A DNA stretch of 64,000 nt from Podocnemis expansa (GCA_007922195.1 ML682008.1:11124851-11188850); one strand, 5' to 3'; shown: positions 25,480 through 39,700, counted from the first letter of the stretch. The notes: generated by a model from the letters alone, not told the origin. Made by a program: numbers and translations.

Positions 25480-26080
25480 AGGCTTATAGTGATCCATGAC
25501 ACACTGTACTTCAAAGTAGGACCCTGGAACTCCCATCATCACACCTGTGATATGATTATGGTGTTTTAAACAAAGTATGCCTTGCGAAGTATCATTGAAA
25601 ATGTCTTGATGAGTTAAACATTAATATCCTGCTGACTGCATGTACTATCACATGAAGTTACAAAGTACTGCAGTATGTGCTACTGAAATATTTTATGAGA
25701 TGGAGAAATGGCTATAGCCAACCTTTCAGCTATAACAAAGGAGCAACCAGAAGGTCCATAAAAGGGAATCCAGTTTCCCAAAGGCCATCTCAAAGATTTC
25801 TTTGAGAGAGCATATAAGCAATGGAGACTGCCTGACCAATGGGGACAGACTAACTCCCATGTCACTGCAAAGATCTTTCCAGCAAGCTGGACGAAGGAAT
25901 AAAAAGAGACAGTGACATTTTCATGTGGCTTCTCTGCCTTCCACCTCAATACGTGGAACATCATCTGTAAGACAAAGACTTTGAACTGGGGAAGGCTGGC
26001 CCCAAACCAGAAGGCAATGCTAGCCTATACTGAGGAACTGTAATCTGTTTGTATCATCTGTCACAATGAGAGTTCGTTTA
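25480..26080 (+). mobile_element. possible LTR-type repeat, unclassified
   Basis: The block contains a TAAAAAGAGACAGTG segment and GAACTGGGGAAGGCTGGCCC with AACCAGAAGGCAA, which look like the 3' part of LTRs I have seen in reptile genomes. Boundaries, TG...CA ends and target duplication were not established, and no internal retroviral genes are nearby. A 94-codon minus frame here looks incidental. Confidence 0.3.
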
Positions 26081-27366
26081 CTTAGACTAAAAATTTAGGA
26101 TTTAGAATTCATATTTACCTTTTATTTTCTCAAGACAACTATTGCTGATCTTTATGCACATCACTTATAATTTATCTTTCTGTAGTTAACAAATCTGCTT
26201 TATTTTTAGCTAAAACAATGTGGGGGTTTTTTTTTTGTTTTGTTTTGTTTAGTTTTAAAGCTTGGGAAAACTCAACTCAGTTTAACAGTGTGTATCCTTT
26301 CCACACTGAGGGAGTGGCAGACTACTTAATGAACTGCCACTGCCCAAGGGGGCCTCGAGCAATGTTTAAGATGGTACAATCCTGGGGTGTAGGGCTGGAG
26401 TTGGGTGACATTGCCTGTAGTCTCTTTACTGAGGGTTCATGAGGGGCTGGGAAACCATTCATGTAACAAAGTTGGGTGCCTCTGTATTAAGTACTTATCA
26501 GAGGTTTGGAGCTTTCAGTCAGAGAGTGGGCCATCAGCTCAGGATGCACACAAAGAAATCCATTACAGGATCCTCAAAGGTTAGGGTGAGAGTGTTGAGA
26601 ATCTGATTTATAGCATGAAGATAGCTTCAACTTTAATTATGGAGCAGCTATTTTGCTGCTTGATCAATCCAAACCGCTAATGAAAACTGTAGGTTTATTT
26701 CTGTTGACCAAATACTATAGTTATGCTGCCATCTAGTGAAATGTCATTTAACAAAGTAGTTAGGATTTTATGTAGGTAGGTAGGTAAAAATAGGTACTTT
26801 AAGTAGTGTATCCAAGAAAGATCATCAATAAAGTTCCATTGAAAAGGCACCAAAGATACACATATCACAACAAATAACTCATGTTCTTTCACTGCTAGAG
26901 CCCATGCCCTTTCCCTTGTACCTTAGGTTGACCATTACACTATTACTATAATAATACCATAAAGAATATTTTCATTTTGGTCAAATGCTTTTGTACCTTC
27001 TTAACTTTAAGCATGCAAGTAATCTAATTGACTTCAATTGGATTCATGCTGCATAGAGACCCATCAAGACCAGTCATGCTGCAGAATCCCAGCCAAAGAA
27101 ATCAATTAAAAGGTTTCAGAGTATTATGATGATACAGTTTCTTATTCATAACTGCAAAACAAAACAAAACAAAAAAATCCAGACTCAGGTTTAAACTAAT
27201 GACGTGTACTTCATTTTTCATTATATGATAGAAAGCACATCTTAACCGAGGATTAAGTGTATTAAAAACTCAGAACACTCTAAGGCTATAATTATTTCCT
27301 ATAGAACACAGTCAATCTTTTCAGAAGTTCCAGACAGTTCAAAAATATAAGCAAATCTGTACTCAC

Positions 27367-27477
27367 CTGGGAAAATATATTTGCGGTTGGAGCAACTTTG
27401 TTGTCCACAATACTGTATAATATTGCTAACAATCTGTCCAGAGGGAATGGCTTTGGCCCAAGGAGGTGATTACTGGT
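27367..27477 (-). CDS. ORC5: ORC5 exon (human exon 12 equivalent), 37 codons
   Basis: Encodes [20 protein letters not shown] and [17 protein letters not shown], phase 0 at both ends, with acceptor CAG at 27480-27478 and donor GTGAGT from 27366. This is the last ORC5 exon recognised. Human has about 52 further residues (ITSLVTLQLL... ending in YDFL), and no minus-strand match to them was seen below this point, so the following intron is at least 27.4 kb. Confidence 0.95.
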
Positions 27478-30400
27478 CTGTAACAAGGAGAAAAGGAATT
27501 CAATTAAAGGGATTTTTCTGGAGCACAGCCCCATGGGATCTTATTTATTATACCTGTCAGTCTCCAGGTGACAGTGTATTTACAGTATCCCTACTTAAAG
27601 GCATATCTACACCTCACAAAAAACACTGATATATACATAGATCTGAATTTATAGAACAGAGCCCCATTTGACCTGGCAGGTGCCCAAAAACGCCTTTAAG
27701 ATCGTATTTGGCATAGAAAACATTTTGCCAAATCTACAGGTTAAAGAACTATTAAATTATTTAGTCCAGCTGAGGGCAAGAAATTGGCAGATTACATTCT
27801 ATGGTGTTCTCAAGTTGTAAACAGCTTTATTTTATTACTTATTAGCATCAGCATGTTAGACTACTTAGCAATGAATGGCTAGAGTCTCTTATTATAGCTA
27901 AAACCGCAAAAAGTGGCAGGGGAAATATGTTACAGGACTTCAGTTTCCCATTGGCCATAAAAAGCCCACTATATTTAGGGCTCAACTAAGCCATGCTTAC
28001 CCAGGTTCAAAAGTGACATGGAACTACTCAGGCAACAAAGTATAACCTAACTGAGGGCAGCAACATTGAGTCCTAAACAATATCAGATTTATCCCAATTA
28101 AGAACTGCTTTGACAAGAGCTATTGTACCTGCAGCTTAGTCTTCACTTAACTCTCATAACAATAATCACCAGTGTCACAGAGAACACTGATCTCATGAGA
28201 GTAATAAGAAATCTCAAAATTTAAAAAAAATCCTGGTTTCCTGCAAGATGCTTACAAATACAAATGGGAGGGAGAAAGGAAAGTAATACAGAAAATAAGC
28301 ATTGTCTCCAGCAAAAATGCTTTTTCACTAAACTTTCCATGTTAATAGGTCCTTCAGGAATGATACAGATTTTCTTAACCCCTAAACTGTTACACAGAAT
28401 TATCTAGTTACTTAGAGCAGTGAAGGCACATATAGCAGAGCACCTCACACCACTTCTGTAAGCACCTTACTTTATAGATAAAGAGCAAATGAAAGAATTT
28501 CAAGTGACTTCACAAAAGGTTATACAGGAAGTCCACGGCAGAGCTTGGCACTGAAAGTAGACTTTGAATCCCAGGCCAGTCTCTTACCCAAAAGACCATA
28601 CTTTCTGCGACTGGCTTGACTGGGTCTATGATGGCATCTTTTGTGCAGATATGTGGACAAAGCTGGCAAAGTGGTTTGTTGCAGGGACATATGCCTGCTT
28701 TAATGTTTCTGTAGTTTGGTCTGTAGCTGCTGGTGCTTAAGTTTGGGGGGCTGTCTGTAAGCAAGGAGAGGACTGTCTCACAAGGTTTGAAAGTGTGAGG
28801 GATTGCCTTGTAGAATCTGCTGTGGATCCTTGATGATCTATTGTAGAAGTTCACAATTACACTCTCTTTCCTCTTCAACATCTAATGATAAAGGATTCCA
28901 TCTGGTAGTCAGCCCCATTCTGATCAACAATTGTTCCACTCACATCCTTCTTCCTGTAGAATTCTAGACAATTGTAGATTTTCTTGTTTCCTTCTAAGGA
29001 CAGCAAAAACCTTAATTTTTTACAATCCTGTTCCTCCAAAACTAGAATATTTGAACCCTTCTACCTCTTATAAAAGACAGAGGATAAGTGACTACTGATC
29101 TGGGTGACTGAAGCCTTGTCTGACACTTCCATCACACTGGATAAATCACAGTAAGAAGTATTACCACTCTGCTGTCTAATCTCCAAGGATCATACCATTT
29201 TGTTAAGGAAACTAGACTCAGGAACAGATCAGATTATTATTTTACACAGGAAATATCTGACACTATTTTTGCTTTCAAACAGCAGATCAGTTTCCTAGGA
29301 TCCCTTTATAAACAGTAAAAAGTAACTTCAGACTATGATTGTTCATCAGATCAATCATCAGAACACTAGACTTATTCAATCACGTTTCAAAAGCAATCTT
29401 GTTGCTCATATCATAAAGCATTTTACTATAAATGACATGAAGTAAATACTTAAACTCTATCAGAGAAGTGAGAAATACGTTTTGATTGGCTTCGGTATGG
29501 ATGTTTTGGGCATTACATACTATCATAAGAAGTTATACTGAAGTCAATAAGACGACCTATCAGAAATAAATTCCTCATCACTAATGGAAATAAAATAAAA
29601 TGTCTAAAACAACCAACTCTACAAAAAGACAACACTTGTTCACAAGGCAAAACCAGCACTGCTAATGTTATTCAGATTATTTATGGCATGAATTATAAAA
29701 ATAAAGGAAACATTTATTTCTTTTTAATCTGTATTTCACTCCAAACTTTACAAGGAGATCTGTGGCACTTTAAAAGACTAACAAATTTATTTACCACATG
29801 AGCAGGACATAATAGTTTTCAAGTACCTAAAAGTTTGTTAAAAGGAAAAGTGAAAAAAATTATTGTTCTTAACTATTGACAGAAATAGCAATGGGCTGAA
29901 GTTACAGAAAGGGAGGTTTAGGTTGGACATTAAGGAAAAAATTCCTGTCAGGGTGATTAACCATTGGAATAAGTTATCTAGGCAGGTTGTGGAATCTCCA
30001 TGACTGGAAGTTTTTAAGAGCAGGTTAGACAAACGCCTGTCAGGGATTGTTTAAGATGGTACTTGGCCACCCATGAGTGCAGGGGTCTGGACTCAATCTT
30101 CCATGGTCCCTTCCAGTTCTATAAGTCTATGAATCTGCTTGATTTCAGTGTAATTCCTTCATCCAGATGCACAGATGCTATAAACTAAAGTTATGACATA
30201 TAGCTGTCTAGTTCCTCCTACCCACCTAGTTATAAAATTATCTATTTGTTTTTCTGATTGCAAAATGTCTCATTTGTATAATCAGTGTAATTTTTCAGTA
30301 AAAATATGGTGTACGCACACCTTAATTAGCTAACACCAATTACGAGCCAGAGTACAAAGATTTGCATAACCACTGTACAGCTACTTCTCAACTGTACTGG

Positions 30401-30685
30401 GAGTTGACAAGTCTTTCTGCTCTAACTCCTATACTCAGAAGTTTCAAACTATCTGCTAGAATAAATACCTTGTAGAACACCCCTATAACTTAACAGGGAT
30501 AAAATTAAATAAAATCCTTTCAAAAGAATTTCAAAAGCAGTTTATAGAATTCTTTAGCAGAAACCATTAAATTCCCAAAACAATAGTTTAGAAGTTTCCA
30601 GGTGTCATTTCTATAATACTTTTGCACAAGAAGCTAAGCAGAAAAACTCCAATACACTAGATATTAAATAGTCAGCCCTCTCTTG

Positions 30686-30735
<50 letters not shown>

Positions 30736-33700
30736 TTTTGCTCAAACTCTAAAGCTCTTCCGATTTTGCTCCCTCAAATTTCTTCACAATTATATCTTCC
30801 ACGTTTTTCCCTGAAAAGCTTCCTACATGTCAAATAAGGTTTTTTCTCCCAGTTGACAGTACTTTTGAACACATTCTGCATTTAGTGGAAGATTCATATA
30901 TTCTTGTGTGACTAGACTCTCCTGCCACACGTTTACATCACTTCACAAAATCTGATCAATATACACTAGCTTTGATATTTCTTATAGGAAAGTGATCGCC
31001 TGAAGCATTCAAAAAAGAACAGAAGTCAAACCAGGACTCTTCAGGTTTAGACATACCTCATTTTGTTATGTGCAGAAGGGAATGGGTTCTCAATCTAATC
31101 TGACTGGGAAGATCATGCTCTCACCATACTGCTATATTGTTCTTTTTTCTTAGCCAGCCAACACATCTGAACTCCCTCAGCTGACAAATCAAGGAAGCAT
31201 TTTAAACTGGAAGTCAGAAAGTCTGACAAACAGGAGTCTACCCCATGGGAACTGGATCTGAGATAAAGCACCAAAGGTCAACAGAAAGCTGAGTCTTGAA
31301 GACAATGCTTGACATACTTGAACATACAAAGTATGCTTAGGGAGATGCTGCAGCTGAAGCTCTACAGAGCAGAGCTCTCAGTCAGATTTGTCAGTAAACT
31401 GGGTAAACAACATAAGACAGACCACGACGATTCTGTAGCTAATGGCATTATGACTCCCTCAGTGATCTAGAGTGAGGTATGTCCTCTAAGGGGAGGTGAG
31501 AAGTTTGCTTGTTCTAGTTTTAAAAAAAAAAAAAAAAAAAAAAAAGCCCCACCTTATGACCTAACAAACTGAATAAGGAATTAGGAATCAGTATCTCCTA
31601 ACTTTTTAGCCTGGCTGTGCCCCCGACTCTTAGTGCCCATTAGATAAGTCACTTACAGCTAAATTCTTTGCTGGTGTAAACTAGCATAGCTCAAGTGCTG
31701 TCAGTGAACCTTCAGCAGTTTACGATAGAGATTTTGCCTTTTATTTTGGGGTCTCACTTTCCTCACCTGTAAAATGGAATACCTACCAGCTAATGTTTAA
31801 GTGGCTAAGTCAATGAATGGTAACATGTAAAATGTAGTGTGAAAAATGGGATACTGCAATTGCTCTGTAGACCATCTAAAAGTGTTTCACAGCTCATGAA
31901 ATACAAATTAAACCCTAGGAAACGCTTCTCAGTTTCTTGCATGGAATCATCTCAATAACCTGGATTGGGAATTTTGTATCAATGGAACACATTCAATTTT
32001 CAACACAGTAAAGGTGTTTCCTCAATTCTAACACATTGAATTAGAATACTTTTAGGATCTCCAGTCAGGGATTCTAATTACAATCAATTTGAGCCCTTGT
32101 CTACAGTGGTGAACTGGCTCAATGCAAGATACACTAATTATGCAACGTAAATAGCATATCTCACTTTGACTTACTTATCTATTGAGTGCGGCATCTTCCT
32201 GATGCTATGTCAATGAGAAAGCATCTCCTTTTGATGCTACTTTCTGCTTTTAGTCTACCTCTCTGAAACTTCGTCAACAGGAAAGCACTCCCATCAACTG
32301 AACAAGTCTACACAGACCTACTCAACTGATGAAAAAACAACAAGGAGTTGTGTGGCACTTTAAGACTAACAGATTTATTTTTTGCATGAGCTTTCATGGG
32401 AGAAGATCCCACTTCCTCAGATGCTTCAATTGATGCCTGCCACCAAAACAATGTAGACATGCCTTTACTTTGAAGCTAAATATTTCAAGGAAGTGGCTTG
32501 AATCCCAGGAGTTAGATCACTCAGGTCCTTAGGAGCAACCTCCTACACCAGCAAAGCAAGAGTACTAGTTTGATTCAAGGCTGGCTAGAAAAAGTGGTTA
32601 GCCTACACAAATGATCTAGCCAAAAAAAAAAAACTGTTTAAAATTGAACATTGCCACATGTATCTAAAACAATGTAAACAGTTAATCAAAAGGTTTGTTT
32701 TAATCCAAGAGAGAAATTCTGACTTTAAAAAAGAAAATACATTTTGTGGTCATGACATGTTACCACACAACTGGTAAGAGTCCTCCATTTATCTGAAACT
32801 CATTTATTACATGTGAGCAGCAATGAAAGCTTCTTCAACCCACCCAACTCATGTGCCTCAAGCCTATGATGGGGAAACAAATCAATCAATCAATCAATAG
32901 GGCTGGAAGGGACCTCATGAGATCATCAAGTCCAACCCCCTGGGAATTGAACCCAGGACCTTCTGCATGTTAAGCAGAGGTGCTAAATACTATGTCTAAA
33001 CTTTGAGCTAGGGGTGTGATTTCCAGCTTGTGAACACAATCATGCTAGCTCTTATTGAACTACCATGAGTGTGAACAGTAGTGAAGCTACAATAGCACAG
33101 GAAGCAGTAGCATGGCATAACCATGCTGTGTCCCAGGGACCTCTTGGTGCCAACTGGCAGAGGGCTAAATAAGGTTTACAAGGCCCCACGGCATCTGATG
33201 TCTACATAACAAAAGTGCCACAGGGTGGCAACAGCCAGTAACATTTTACCCATTGCAAATATGTATGCATGAGTAATATTTAAAATCTGTATTGTGGCAG
33301 GGTCAGATTGTATGGTATCCAGAGACTGCTGGAAGGCCAAGATATCAGCCCCAAGCTCTGCAAGTTCCCTTTCCCCAATAGGTGAGAAGGCGTTACTCCA
33401 GGTTAATTAGCATACCTGGACCCAATCAAGGCCTCACCAAGATGCCTCCCCTCCAGAGAAAGTGTGTGCCTGGAGTTGTGAGAGTGAGGAGAGTTATCAG
33501 AGTGCTTCAGCTAGACACTGTCAAGAGCCAGAAGAGTGCAGGAGAAGGAGCAGGATGCTGGCAGAAGAGGATCCTGTAGATACAAAGACTGAGGAAAGAA
33601 AACCCTGCTGGAAGAGAGGAAATGATCTGCAAGGAGGGGAAAACTGAACTAGACATTTTGTTTGTGCACAACCATGGCCTGTGGGACTGTCAGGGGTCAA

Positions 33701-36700
33701 GATCCTCCCCTGGCTAGGAGGCCAAGAAGGATCCCTGTCTGAGCAAGGTACAGGCATGAAATCAAGAGGCATGGGGAAGCAACCCAGGAAAGCAAGCAGG
33801 TTTCCTGAACCACAGCAGGAGACTGCTACCCATAGCGTCCCTGGGTTTGAGCCCAGAGTCAAGGGTGGGACTGGGCCTCCCCCTCCCCATTCACTGGAGG
33901 AGCAAGAGCTCCAGCAAAGAGGCAAGGCCTGAGAGACCTAGAGACAGGATTGTGAGCCCGCAATGACTGGCCATCTTAGAGAGAATGTATTATGCTCCCC
34001 CACCACTAGAGGGTGGAAAAACACTAAGAAGCAGTTCCTTAACCTGCTCCTAGAAGGAAGCACTGGAGCCACTGAGATACAGGAAAAACTTTTTGTCAAG
34101 TAATTATACTGGAAATTATGTTCTTAAAGCCTGGAAGTTAAAAGCTGATCACTAGATGACTGCTCTTGAAGAAATTCTGTTCACGAAGGTGATAGGAAAA
34201 GCATCTTTTTCTGTTGTTCAAGTGCATGTGTAACTGTGCATTGTCTCTCTCACAAAGTAAGCCTAGCAATAAGATTGCAAGGTCAGCAAGAGGGCAGTTA
34301 GCATAGTGAAGAGCAATCAGGAGACAGCATCGTGGTTCTGAACACAGAATCACAGGAACTGGAAGGAATCATGCGAGGTCATCAAGTCCAGTCCCCTGCA
34401 ATCACGGCAGGACCAAGTACCCTCTTAAACTATCCCTGATAGGTGTTTGTCTAACCTGCTCTTAAAAACTTCCAATGATGGAGATTCCATAACCTGCGAC
34501 GGCAACTTATTGCAGTGGTTAATCACCCTGACATTTAGGAATTCTTTCCTAATGCCCAACCTAAACCTCCCTTGCTGTAATTTAAGCCCATTGCTTCTTG
34601 TCCAATCATCAGCTATTAAGGTGAATAATTTTTGTCTCTCCTCCTCCTAACAAACTTTTAGGTACCTGAAAACTGTTACGCCCCCTCTGAGTTTCTGTTG
34701 CTCTTCTCCGGACCTTCTCCAACTTGTCTACCTCTTTCGTGAAGTCTGGCAACCAGAACTGGACACAGTACTCCAGTTGTGGCCACAGCAGAATTACTTC
34801 TCAGAATTACTTATTTATACTCCTATTAATACATCCCAGAATAGTGTTTGCTTTTTTTTTTTGGGGGTAACAGTGTTACACTGTTGACTCATATTTTGCT
34901 TGTGGTCCATTATGACACCCAGATCTCTTTCCACAGCACTCCTTCCCAGGCAATCATTGCCCATATAGTATTCATTTAATGGATTGTTCTTTTCTAAGTA
35001 AAGTACGTTACCCTTGCCTTTACTGAATTTCATTCTATTTACCTCAGACCATTTCACCAATGTGTTCAAATCATTCTGAATTGTGATCCTATCCTCCAAA
35101 GCACTTGAACCCCTCCCAGCTTGGCATCAACCACAAACTCTAAGTGTATTCTTTATGCCATCATCTAAATCATTGATTAAAATATTGAACAGAACTGGAT
35201 CCAGAACCAAGCCCTGTGGTACCCCACTCATTACGTCCTTGCAGCATGACTGTGAACCATTGATAAATACTTTCTGGGAGTGGCAATCAAGCAGAGAGCA
35301 TAAGAAAGTGGCAAACAGACATAGCCCATGTCATGACATTTTTGGGCTTGGAAAGTAACCTTTAATATTTGAAAAAATGACCTTTTGGGCTGTTTAAAAA
35401 TATATTAAAATTATCTAAGAGAAACTTAAGTGTTCCTGACACTTGAATAACTTAGCCACAAAAAAAAAAGTGCATAAAATAGGTGCTATGATAATATGTT
35501 ATAGGTGGTTTCAAAGAACAATGAAGGAAACAGGTGCATCAAGTATACTCAGGCTTTGCTGTCTCCCCCACTCCTTTTCTGAAACCCTGCTTGCAATAAG
35601 GAAATTTGCTGTTGCTACAAGTGTCAGTGACAAGATTATATAAAGACAGCACAGTGTAATTGTGGCGTGAATGCCTCCTGAAGTCCAAAGACCAACCTTA
35701 TCCTGTACTGAAGGAAGGTGCAGAGCAAAAGGCCCCTCCAGAGCGGAACCTTGACAGGCCAGGAAGATTCATCTGGAGATTATAACACTGGTTGTTGAGC
35801 TATAGCTGTACTGCTGCGTTTATTTATTATTTATCTAATCCATGCTTACAATAGGCTAATAAAGGGTTAAGGAAACTGGGGGAAGCCACATGAGCCTTTA
35901 TTCAGTGAGCCCTCATGACTGACGAATCTGACCTGCTAACCCAAATGCTTATGTTAATGCCATGGTGGGGGCACTATAGTTTCATCCAATGAGAATGAAA
36001 AGTCAGTGGAGATTAATCTTTTTGATCAGCACCCTCAGTCCCTTCAACCACTTCCTCTTGAGTTCTGAGAGTACTGGTAGAGTAGGTGATCAAGGTGCCC
36101 TAGATGTTTGTGGATCTGGGGATTTTTGCTGTTGTGTCATGTATATAGCGCAGGGATCCAAGTACTGCCATTGGGGTAGGAATGAGATGGGGTGGTGCCC
36201 AAGGCTGCCCATACCAGCTATGTGCTCAAGAGGATGAGTGGTGGCTTGAGTGATGTGATGGCCCTGGTCTGGATGACTTAATCAGAGAGGAGAGATGGGG
36301 TGAGTGCATTTACCATTCTTCTTCCTCATCATTGCTGTACAATAGAGGAGCAGGCTTGGGTGGAATGGTCATTCAACTTTATATCAAATAACGCTGGTAC
36401 TGAAGAGAGGAAACACTGGTATGGCTGACATTGCTAGCTCTCCCTGTCTCAGGAATTGTTGCAGTACACCTAGGGACAGTCCCATTGTTGGCATGACTGG
36501 TTGTACGAACTCACACATAGTTGTTGTCAGTGCCAAAGATTTTGTGCTATGTACCATCTGTACCATAAGCAGTGTAATAGCTGCCATGCAGTTGAGATGC
36601 TCAGAGCCAATTGGTTTTTCAGCTCTGTGGATACCGAGGCTGTGGGATTTACCCTTAGTGACCGTCTCAGAGCTCACACTTTTAGGATCTTCAGCTCTCT

Positions 36701-39700
36701 GGGCACCAGTAGTATCTGTCAGACCCAGAGTATTGGAATCCAAAATGCTTCATGCCGATGGTACCAAAGAAGTCTCTGTGCCTGAAGACCACTTCTTTTT
36801 TTTAGCTGATTCTTAGGCAATGTTGGGGAGTGATTTTACGTTGTCTTTTGGGGCACCGATTCTTTAACAGGCATGTTTTTTTGGCCATCTCTTTATTGAA
36901 GGCTGCTGATGGTGACCATTTGTCAGAAGGTGACTATGACTCCAGGTCTGATGCAAGTCTTAATGGTTTCTCCATCATCAGGATGATATGTTGAACGCCT
37001 TCCTTGCTCTGGGCTTTAGGATGGGACAATTGGAACACTTCTGAGGAATATGTGACTTGCCAAGACAATGGACACATTGTGCGTGACCACCAGACACCCC
37101 TTAAACCCTGGAAAGCCAGGCGTGCCAGGACTTTTTCTGCCCCAATATGGAGAAGGACAATGAAGTTATTTTAGAGTATAAATTCAAATGAAACCTATTT
37201 TATACTGATTTACTCCTAAAGCATTTTTGGTTCTGGAATTAGGGTAAACACAAATAAAGACAAACTATCAAACCGCTAACTAATTCCTAATCACTAACAC
37301 CACCCCACTAAATTTTAAGTTTGAAAGAAGGTGATGCTAAGGGCTCTGACTTGAGACAGAAGCAGTAGAGAAGAAATTGAGGGACAGTTGTCCGCACCAT
37401 GCTATGCTATCACCAGACATGTTGTGAGGCAACGACAGCACCTGTTTGATCCAGCCAGGCACTATAACCATAAAAGTCTGATCTCAGGTGCAGGGACACC
37501 TAAAATGGAGCACCCACAGGGACACTTATTGAAGAACCACCACAAATTTTCTTAAGGAACATACATTTTCCTTAACTACAACAGATGAGGTCAAACTTTC
37601 TAATACTGACCGCTTAAATTTAGGCTACTAAACCTGTATTTAGGCACCTAAACGTGGTCCAATTTTCAAAGTTACTGAACATCTACTGATTTCAGAGGGG
37701 CTCATCAAGTCCTGTATTTAGCTCATATATTAGAGGCTGTATAGATAACCTGATACCTAACTATGGATTCAGGAGCCAAACTTCAGGCACCAGATAATAA
37801 GATTTTGTTCTCTTGTTCCTCTCATGTTACAGGTGCAAAGAATTTTGCCCATAAGGTTTAAACTTAATTTGGACATACAAGAGGACAAAGCATAAGGCCT
37901 GTGCCCTTCTAACCTAATGAAGCTACATCACTCCTTCTTTATAGGCAAAACCACTGCACCACTTCACATTTGAAGAGAAAGCAATATTGGTTTAAATAAG
38001 TAGAACCAAACGTACAAATCAATATTACCTAAAAAGATCAGAAGTGATCTATACACATAAATCATAATTAAATGAAACCCATGACCTTTTAAAACAAGAT
38101 AAGTCTAGAAATAACTCCAAAATAACTTGTATGAAAAGTAAACAAAAACTAATGCACTAAAGATTACAGTATTCAATGCTCATCTGTTTTTTAAAGATAG
38201 CATGTTCAGGTGGCCAGGGAAAAATATATAGCCACTATCACATGAGAAAGCAGCATTTAGCTGTACTGAGGATTGAAAACTAAAATACCTTTTCATGTTT
38301 TTTCAGAAAGTTTGTCTTCTTAATTTTCCCATGATGCTGTTAACAAAGAAGCAAAACATGAGCAAATATGGCATAGCAAGGAGTCAGATTAACTTTATAC
38401 AACTTGAATACAGTGAAAAAGCCAAACTAGCACAGAATTGTTCATTAAACATCTATAGTAATGTACTGCTATCAGTTTTGCCTACTTATCACACCCCAAT
38501 TAGTTATCATTGTCCTTAACAGCAATACTACTTACTCAGTACCTAACACTTAGGTTATGTACACACTAGAAAATTTTGCCCACAAAAGTTGTGCTGGCAT
38601 ACAGCCAGTGCTAGAATTAAATCTCCGTTGTGCATCTTCACAGTCTCCTTCGGCCAGTGGAGTGTATTCACATGATCAGCTCTTTTGCTGACAAAGTGAG
38701 CAATGCACTTTGGTTAGCTATCCCGCTGTGCACCAGCACACAGCGTGCTTTGAAAGGGTTTGAAATGCCTCATGGGACAGGCACAGCGTCATGTAATGAA
38801 GGATTCCTACTAGTTTCACAGCTGCTTTTAAACTGCCCTGTCAGCCAAACTGACGCTGCTGAACACAGAAATAAGCCCACAGAAGCAGTGGCTGGAGGTG
38901 GTGCGTGTCTTGAGTGACTGCATGCAAACTTTTCCTTTCCTCCTCTGCCTGAATTTTGTCAAAGGCCTTTTCTCTCCAGACAGATGGACTAGTACAAACC
39001 TTTAGACCCATAAGGAACCTTGCTAACTTCCATGGGAGTCAAACTGTTCATAGAGTACACACCAGTGGATCTATTTGCGGGCTGACAGCCAAGACCATAA
39101 ATAATTCAGGGAAGGGACTGTGTCACTTTACAAATGTAATGCAAGACTGTAGGGAGGTATAGATATTATGCATGTTTTAATGATCAAAGGGTTCATTTTC
39201 ATATTAAATGTCAAAAATGATGTGACAATTATCAATATATCACAGTATGTGATCCCAAGTCACAGTTTGCTCAAATCAAATACGTAAGATACAAATCAGA
39301 GCTGAAAGTGAATAACCAAAAAGAATTCTAAGCTGAAAGAAGGCATACACATGACTGGCATACAACAGTAAGAAAAAAAACCAGACAGTCACCTTAAGGA
39401 AGAACCTCTTATCCGTCCTGGCAGGATTGTAGGATGCAAGGTAAGCAGCTATTAGAAGGAATTTGGAATAATAAGGAAGTTCTACATGAGCATGTGCAGA
39501 AAGTCCTGTAAGATAAGTAAACATGCAACTTAGAAGTCACTGAGTGAGCACTCAACAGCAGGAAGTTTAAAACTAGACCAGTCAGTTTTGCTCCGGTTCC
39601 TAGGAGAAAATCTACTGTAGCATTCCTCTTCTTTTCTTGCTGCATTCTTGTAAGTCAGCAGAGATGCATATTTACTACAATCCTAGTATCCTAAGAGTAA

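Larger units (their letters stand above)
1..27366 (-). other. ORC5 intron after the TSNHLL exon (incomplete, over 27 kb)
   Basis: No coding exon was recognised. Identified contents are listed separately: a CR1 fragment, six hAT-type elements, a possible transposase remnant, a hairpin, several copies of a turtle/crocodilian interspersed element and an LTR-like block. Stretches where I see nothing specific are about 1430-2330, 2530-5200, 5270-6020, 7580-8550, 8930-13740, 14290-16600, 16690-17730, 17850-21440 and 21910-24180. Within these, 4380-4760 is pyrimidine-rich, 10609-10664 is an interrupted CA/CCA tract and 18400-18830 is locally GC-rich. 1-380 looks repeat-like but unassigned. Confidence 0.7.
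27478..38288 (-). other. ORC5 intron (10.8 kb) between the HHGK and TSNHLL exons
   Basis: Contains MIR, a possible Penelope-like remnant, two CR1 fragments, a tRNA-like SINE, two interspersed-element copies, a (CA)23 tract and an LTR-like block, all listed separately. I see nothing specific in 27640-28430, 28890-29740, 30140-30680, 30740-31600, 31860-32090, 35300-36380 and 37150-37610. Confidence 0.8.

Noticed and set aside
25680..25964. 94-codon minus-strand frame
   Set aside because: It lies within an LTR-like repeat read from its non-coding strand; no known domain.
30688..30733. Possible CRISPR or structured tandem array
   Set aside because: It is a plain CA dinucleotide microsatellite with no spacers. 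No repeat-spacer arrangement occurs in the window, which is vertebrate.
36421..36816. 131-codon plus-strand frame and the opposing 119-codon minus frame
   Set aside because: The two frames oppose each other over the same bases, and neither shows a domain or splice context. The block is listed only as unclassified.
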